The notes under the pieces were generated by a model. It was not told the origin of the DNA. It ran no database searches and saw nothing but the letters and a program-made list of their open reading frames with translations. DNA of 24,163 bases, taken from the IMG/VR virus record IMGVR_UViG_3300020195_000164, positions 1 through 24,163 of that record; one strand, 5' to 3'. The position numbers and the translations under genes were made by a program. This document shows positions 19,646-24,163 of the stretch, piece after piece (the stretch's first letter is position 1; the number at the start of each line of letters is the position of its first letter). This DNA comes from a virus.

Positions 19646-21525
19646 GCAAGGCATTTACCATACCAACAATATTTACTGCCGTCAATCGGTTTTCCGGCCC
19701 AATGAGAGCCATGAGCAGAAGTATGTCCAGTTTTGCGACACAGGCAGAGATAGGTGTGGCAAGGGCAGAGATGGCATTCATGAGACTTGGCAGGGTCTTT
19801 AGTCCGATCATGACAGGGCTTAGATACTTTGGAATTTTTGCCGGAGGCATTGCGGCAGTCATGTTAGGCAGGAGTATATTTAACACGATAGCTGATTTTC
19901 AACAGGCACAGGCAGACTTGAATGCCGTGATGACGGATTCATCACCAGGGTTGTTGAAGAACCTATCCGATGATGCTAAACGGCTTGGGTTGACAACAGC
20001 CAGATCGGCCACAGAAGTTTCCGGGCTTCAAACTGAACTAGCAAAATTGGGGTATGCTGGTAATGAAATTTTATCTATGACCGAAGCGATGGTTAGGGGG
20101 TCGGTGGCAATGGATGCTTCTCTTGACAGGACCGCAACGCTTGGTGGTGCAATGGTGAGAACATTTGACTCTCTCAAGTCGAGCGATATGTCAAAGATAA
20201 TGGATCAGATGACGCTTGCCACTTTGGACACAGCTTTGAGTTTTGAAAAATTGGAGACAATGCTTCCAATTGTATCAGGAGCCGCAAATGCCGTTGGGGT
20301 AACATTTCCAAATCTACTGGCTTTACTTGGTAAGTTGTCTGATGCCGGTATTGATGCCTCATCTTCAGCGACAGCTTTAAGAAATATTTTTATAGACAGC
20401 AGAAGGCGTGGACACACTTATGCTGAAGTATTGGGAAATATTGCCAAGAAAGCAGACAAACTTACTCCTGCATTCAACAAGTTTGGAAAACGTGGTGCTG
20501 TATCGGCAGTTGTATTGGCCGCAAAACTTAAAGAGGTTGCGGCAGCGCAGAAGCGATACGATGAAGAAAGTTCCGGCATTGCTCAAACAGTAATGGATAA
20601 GAGGTTGAATACCCTTAGAGGGTCAATCACATTATTGGGTGCTGCATGGAAAGGGTTTATTCTCACCCTTGAAGATGGGACAGGGAAACACGCAATCGCA
20701 CTTAAAGCAATTATTGATGCGGCACGTGGGATGATTCTATTGACAGCCGGAACCAGTGAAGCAATGGATGCCTTCAAAGAACTAAATCCAAAGATTCAGG
20801 AGTCAGCGAAAAGCGCATTAAGGTGGTTGGAAATTCTTGGAAGTCTTGTAAAGTGGATTCTCATTACAAGGGCTGCGTTATGGGTACTCAGGGGGATGTT
20901 AGTTGCCTACAACATTATTCTTGGGGTGTCTGTTTCTCTTGGGTGGGCCAGCATATTTGCCCTAAGAGGGAATGCACTAGCCATGACAATATATTCAGCA
21001 GCAACAGCAACAGCAACTGGAATACAAAAGGCTTTCATGTTATTGATGAATGTAAATCCTGTTTTAAGGATGGGGCTTGCAATTCTCGCACTGGTGGCAG
21101 CTTACGAAGCATTAATAAAGACAACCCCCAATGGTCCTATGACTAAAGAGGAAATTTGGGAAATGAATTCAAGAAGGAGAAGGAACCTTGCTAATGGTAT
21201 GGGTTTTAAAAATAAATTTATTGCACCAAATCTTTTACAACAACTTGTTCAACATGAAAGAGATAGTCTTAATGCCCCCGGAAGATTTCCTGGATGGGAG
21301 TCAAAAATGGATTCAATGGGGCTAGGTGGAAATAAGTACATTAAGAGAAACGATCAAGAAATTGACGTGAGGAAATTTAATGAGTTGCTAGAACATCAGA
21401 TGAAGTTTTGGGATAAAGCAATTATTGATGGAAACGTGAAAGTTAATATTAATTATTTGCGTGGAGTAACAGAATCAGTTGGTGTTCCTGTTAGAGTTGG
21501 AGGAACAATGGGATATGGAAAGTAG
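19642..21525 (+). CDS. Tail tape measure protein (627 aa)
   Basis: It sets tail length and helps DNA pass into the cell. The N-terminal half carries a TP901-type core: AVMTDSSPGLLKNLSDDAKRL, AEVSGLQTELAKLGYAGNEI-like blocks near residues 115-145, ATLGGAMVRTFDSLKSSDM and LLALLGKLSDAGIDASSSATALRNIF (about 225-250), followed by a helix rich in Ala and Lys. Hydrophobic segments near residues 55-75, 400-435 and 470-490 fit the membrane-active parts of these proteins. For tape measures of roughly 1.5 angstrom per residue, 627 aa suggests a tail near 90-100 nm. The start overlaps the chaperone extension stop; 9 bp separate it from the gp46-like gene. Confidence 0.9.
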   Translation: MSKAFTIPTIFTAVNRFSGPMRAMSRSMSSFATQAEIGVARAEMAFMRLGRVFSPIMTGLRYFGIFAGGIAAVMLGRSIFNTIADFQQAQADLNAVMTDSSPGLLKNLSDDAKRLGLTTARSATEVSGLQTELAKLGYAGNEILSMTEAMVRGSVAMDASLDRTATLGGAMVRTFDSLKSSDMSKIMDQMTLATLDTALSFEKLETMLPIVSGAANAVGVTFPNLLALLGKLSDAGIDASSSATALRNIFIDSRRRGHTYAEVLGNIAKKADKLTPAFNKFGKRGAVSAVVLAAKLKEVAAAQKRYDEESSGIAQTVMDKRLNTLRGSITLLGAAWKGFILTLEDGTGKHAIALKAIIDAARGMILLTAGTSEAMDAFKELNPKIQESAKSALRWLEILGSLVKWILITRAALWVLRGMLVAYNIILGVSVSLGWASIFALRGNALAMTIYSAATATATGIQKAFMLLMNVNPVLRMGLAILALVAAYEALIKTTPNGPMTKEEIWEMNSRRRRNLANGMGFKNKFIAPNLLQQLVQHERDSLNAPGRFPGWESKMDSMGLGGNKYIKRNDQEIDVRKFNELLEHQMKFWDKAIIDGNVKVNINYLRGVTESVGVPVRVGGTMGYGK

Positions 21526-21534
21526 AAGATAATT

Positions 21535-21999
21535 ATGGACGTAGAAGTAATTGAATCTGGCAATGGTGGTGACCTTGTAAAAAAGGCAAAGGACTTGTCA
21601 GTGATTTTTGGTTTTGAAAACATGATTTACCTTGCCATGTTCGGTGGTAACGTAGAAGCATCCACACCGAGCAAGAGGCTTGAGAGTGAGCAGGGATTTG
21701 ATTTTTGGGGGAACAATTTATTGTGGCCCAATGACAGCAGTGTTCAATTCAATTCAATTACAGAGAGGCGGTTAAAAGAAGTTGCATTAAGTAGTTCAGG
21801 CCGTGTTCAGATCGAGCAGGGAATAAAACAGGACTTGCAGTTTATGAGTTCATTTGCGGAGGTCACGGTGAGCGCAACAATTATTTCAACAGACAGACTT
21901 AGAGTAAGCATCATAGTCAAGAGAATTGATAACTTACAGGAAAGGGAGTTCATTTATATTTGGGATTCTACAATTTCAGAATTGGAGGCAGCAGCATGA
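21535..21999 (+). CDS. Baseplate protein, Mu gp46 / gpW-gp25-like
   Basis: A 154-aa protein with the features of the gp46/gp25 group that forms the inner baseplate next to the tube. The central FGFENMIYLAMFGGNVEAST leads to SEQGFDFWGNNLLWP and SITERRLKEVALSSSGRVQI, then IKQDLQFMSSFAEVTVSATI and VKRIDNLQEREFIYIWDSTI. The pattern of an N-terminal strand pair, an RLKEVALSSSGR helix and a C-terminal strand set matches family members I know. Position directly before the gp47-like gene agrees. The stop overlaps the next start at 21996 (ATGA). Confidence 0.78.
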   Translation: MDVEVIESGNGGDLVKKAKDLSVIFGFENMIYLAMFGGNVEASTPSKRLESEQGFDFWGNNLLWPNDSSVQFNSITERRLKEVALSSSGRVQIEQGIKQDLQFMSSFAEVTVSATIISTDRLRVSIIVKRIDNLQEREFIYIWDSTISELEAAA

Positions 22000-23174
22000 T
22001 AACCATACCAAAACTCAAAGAACTTTATGATTCTGTAATTGCAGAGATTGAGGCAACCTATGCAGACAACATCCCTACGTTTGGGAAGAACTTTTTACGG
22101 GCACTTTCATCAGTACTAGCAGCGAAGTTTAAACTGTATTATCTGGCGATAGCTAATTTACAGAAGAACATATTTGTTGACACGGCTGATCCAGAGTCCG
22201 GTGGTGGGACGCTTGAAAGATTTGGGAGGATCAAACTTGGCAGGAATCCATTTGCAGCAGTGGCCGCACAATACAAAATTCAGGTTACCGGAATCATCGG
22301 GGCCACAGTTCCCGCACAACAGACCTTCAAGAGCGATGATAACTCAACAAGCCCAGGACGGTTATTCATTTTTGATGTTGCCTACGTTTTAATTGCCACA
22401 ACAGATACCATAACAGTTCGGGCACTTGCAGCAGGACTTGATTCAAGACTTGCCATAGGCAATAAATTGACAGCCACTTCTCCAATTGCAAATGTGAATT
22501 CATCTGCCACAGTCACCGTAGAGGTTATAGTACCACAGGCATCCGAGGACATTGAGGAATATCGCAGGAAGGCACTTGAATCGTATCGTTTAGAAACTCA
22601 AGGAGGGGCAGGAACAGACTATCGTATTTGGTCATTCAATGCGTCAGGAGTTAAGCAAACCTACCCATACGCCAAAACAGGCTTCTCCAACGAGATCAAC
22701 TTGTATGTAGAGGCAAATCTGGTTGACTCAGTAGATAACAAAGGGACACCATCTGCTGCCACTCTGTTAAGGGTTTCAGAAGTGGTGGAGTTTGACCCCG
22801 ACCAAAGCAAACTTCAGTCTGAGCGAGGCAGAAGGCCGCTAGGAGTCCTTCAGGTAAACTACCTGGCTATTACCACCAGAAGCATTAACATTCAGATTCC
22901 CGGTTATAAGAATTTGACGGTAGCAATTCAGACTACAATCACGAATGCCCTAAAAAAGTTGGTTGGTTCATTCCGTCCTTTTGTTCCATCCTGTGACATC
23001 ATTGCAGACAGGAATGATGTTATTGATGTGAACAGAATAACAAGCGCAATTTTGGTAGCAACCCCCGGAGCATCATTTGGAACGGTTGTATTAATAGTAG
23101 ATATGGTTTCTATGACCACATACACATTTATAAATGGAGACATACCTGATTTCAATACGCTGACATTCACATGA
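21996..23174 (+). CDS. Baseplate J-like protein (Mu gp47-like)
   Basis: The main wedge protein of the baseplate. LRALSSVLAAKFKLYYLAIA leads into NLQKNIFVDTADPESGGGTLERFGRIKLGR (about 50-80), the J-family hallmark of a short helix, PES..G.LERxG. GIIGATVPAQQTFKS (about 97-111), ASEDIEEYRRKALESY and GAGTDYRIWSFNASGVK (about 208-224) follow the conserved order. C-terminal repeats of strands end in TTYTFINGDIPDF. The 392-aa length is near Mu gp47. ATG 21996 is preferred because it forms ATGA with the gp46-like stop; a TTG at 21960 would overlap that gene. The stop overlaps the next start at 23171. Confidence 0.88.
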   Translation: MITIPKLKELYDSVIAEIEATYADNIPTFGKNFLRALSSVLAAKFKLYYLAIANLQKNIFVDTADPESGGGTLERFGRIKLGRNPFAAVAAQYKIQVTGIIGATVPAQQTFKSDDNSTSPGRLFIFDVAYVLIATTDTITVRALAAGLDSRLAIGNKLTATSPIANVNSSATVTVEVIVPQASEDIEEYRRKALESYRLETQGGAGTDYRIWSFNASGVKQTYPYAKTGFSNEINLYVEANLVDSVDNKGTPSAATLLRVSEVVEFDPDQSKLQSERGRRPLGVLQVNYLAITTRSINIQIPGYKNLTVAIQTTITNALKKLVGSFRPFVPSCDIIADRNDVIDVNRITSAILVATPGASFGTVVLIVDMVSMTTYTFINGDIPDFNTLTFT

Positions 23175-23884
23175 CGCTTCTTGAAAAATTAAATCAACTT
23201 ACACGGAGATTCTATCCTACTGGCAGGGCATTCAAAATGCCAACGGGTGGTGATTTGGATAAACTTCATACGGCAATTACTGTGAGGGAACATAAAGCCC
23301 TGATAGATGCAATTTCAATTCTTGATAGTGCGTTGCCTGACAATGTAAATTTTACAGCCGATGATGCGACAGCATGGGAAATAAGGCTTGGTCTTGTTAC
23401 TAACATTGCAACACCACTTACTGATAGGAAGTTATCAATAATTCGGAAGATGAATCATCCGGGTACGATAAAAGCCAGACAACATTATCTTTATGTGCAG
23501 GGACAGTTGCAAGCGGCTGGTTTTAATGTCTTTGTGTATGAAAACAGATTTCCTACTTATCCAAGTGGGTTCACTACAAAAACGCCAGCAGTTTTTTCAT
23601 TGACTACATATCCTTCAGTTAGCGTTCAGCATAATGAAGGCGTGAGTTATGGAGACGGGAATCATGGAGTATTGTGGGGCAACAAGGCAGCGAATCAACT
23701 CACCGAATCGTTGGATAATTATTTCAATATTGGATTGAATTACAAGAGTACGTTCTTCATTGGTGGTCCGTACCCTGGTGAATTTGCAAACGTGTTGTTA
23801 AGTCGAAAGACAGAATTCAGGCAATTGATATTCAAGTTGAAACCAAATCAGACAATAGGATTCTTATTAATCAATTATATTTGA
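23171..23884 (+). CDS. Tail protein, Mu gp48-like (YmfQ/DUF2313 type)
   Basis: A 237-aa protein coupled to baseplate J by an ATGA overlap, the position of gp48 in Mu-like tails. The N-terminus LTRRFYPTGRAFKMP resembles the LLPxGxxF-type opening of this family. SALPDNVNFTADDATAWEIRLGL and LSIIRKMNHPGTIKARQHYLYVQGQLQAAGFNVFVYEN (about 96-133) match the family's conserved core, where RKM and the GFNV/VxE segments recur. The C-terminal half is unlike the family core and may bind the fibre. This protein attaches the fibre to the baseplate wedge in related phages. Confidence 0.7.
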   Translation: MTLLEKLNQLTRRFYPTGRAFKMPTGGDLDKLHTAITVREHKALIDAISILDSALPDNVNFTADDATAWEIRLGLVTNIATPLTDRKLSIIRKMNHPGTIKARQHYLYVQGQLQAAGFNVFVYENRFPTYPSGFTTKTPAVFSLTTYPSVSVQHNEGVSYGDGNHGVLWGNKAANQLTESLDNYFNIGLNYKSTFFIGGPYPGEFANVLLSRKTEFRQLIFKLKPNQTIGFLLINYI

Positions 23885-23888
23885 GGCT

Positions 23889-24163
23889 ATGAGACAACTG
23901 AAGTATAAGAATTCAGTCACACCAGATTCCATTTATCCTTATGGTAGGGCGAAGGACAATCCCGGTAACGGTAACGGGACCAAGATCGGTGAATTTGCTC
24001 ATGGAGACTGGCATCAATTTTTTGAGAGGTTGGTAAATTCTGTGAATGTTACTCCGAATGATTTAGTTGAGAATACAACAAATGGATTTCAGTTCATGGA
24101 TGCGTTGATGCTGTTGATGCGGAGGGTGATAATTTTCACGGCACGTGTGGCAGCACAAGCAAA
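23889..24163 (+). CDS. Tail fibre/tail protein N-terminus, runs off the window
   Basis: ATG 23889 opens a frame still open at the window end (at least 91 codons). The N-terminal part reads MRQLKYKNSVTPDSIYPYGR, then DNPGNGNGTKIGEFAHGDWHQFFERL and FQFMDALMLLMRR. The TKIGEFxxGDxHQFFxRL pattern is one I know from Bacteroidota phage tail-fibre-type proteins just after gp48-like genes. The receptor-binding part would lie downstream of the window, so no host range can be inferred. It starts four bases after the gp48-like stop. Confidence 0.65.
   Translation, partial: MRQLKYKNSVTPDSIYPYGRAKDNPGNGNGTKIGEFAHGDWHQFFERLVNSVNVTPNDLVENTTNGFQFMDALMLLMRRVIIFTARVAAQA

Noticed and set aside
1-24163. tRNA genes, CRISPR arrays, insertion sequences or a retroelement
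   Set aside because: I saw no cloverleaf-like tRNA, no regularly spaced repeats, no transposase and no reverse transcriptase. The window ends before the full fibre gene, so a variable-repeat system further on cannot be excluded.

Overview
This window reads as part of a Bacteroidota tailed phage or prophage with a contractile, Mu-like tail. Support comes from the sequence itself: a terminase large subunit, a tail sheath, tube, frameshifting tail chaperone, tape measure, gp46/gp47/gp48-like baseplate proteins and a Bacteroidota-type tail-fibre N-terminus. Start codons generally lack Shine-Dalgarno boxes and follow A-rich leaders such as aaaacaaaaaagccatg. One TAnnTTTG-type promoter element is visible. 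Every convincing gene is on the + strand. I cannot tell phage from prophage, since no integrase or attachment site is visible.

Layout. (1) 1-4790 is an early/accessory region of small genes: an MT-A70 adenine methyltransferase, repeat-flanked small ORFs, a broken XF1762-like gene, a small membrane protein, a NinB-like protein, an HNH/zinc-ribbon protein and several unknowns. It is closed by a strong intrinsic terminator at 4761-4790. (2) 4791-5287 is non-coding, with recurring ACGCAA motifs, an 11-bp inverted repeat and a promoter-like TATATTTG. (3) 5288-9243 holds a cytosine-C5 methyltransferase, a terminase small subunit-like gene interrupted at an A10 run, a 63-aa protein and a GpA-type terminase large subunit, all joined by ATGA stop/start overlaps. 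(4) 9240-17057 is a 7.8-kb, 13-gene cassette: eight glycosyltransferase-like proteins, three SAM methyltransferases, one compact NAD(P)-binding SDR-like protein and one 45-aa basic protein. It is chained to the terminase by the same overlaps. (5) 17135 to the end is the tail module, running off the window in a tail-fibre gene.

The most unusual point is region 4. Portal, protease and major capsid genes commonly follow the terminase large subunit, but none is visible between it and the sheath; a soluble sugar-transfer and methylation cassette fills the space. Translational coupling to the terminase suggests late expression. Its target (capsid or tail protein, DNA base, or host surface glycan) cannot be read from sequence. 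The baseplate set is also short: no hub, spike or DNA-circulation gene lies between the tape measure and the gp46-like gene.

Reading-frame breaks occur at several places. One (T8 in the tail chaperone, 19468-19475) is the classic programmed -1 site. The A10 run in the terminase small subunit could be slippage, an indel or an assembly error. The break in the gene at 3496 looks like a one-base insertion, and the XF1762-like gene is truncated.
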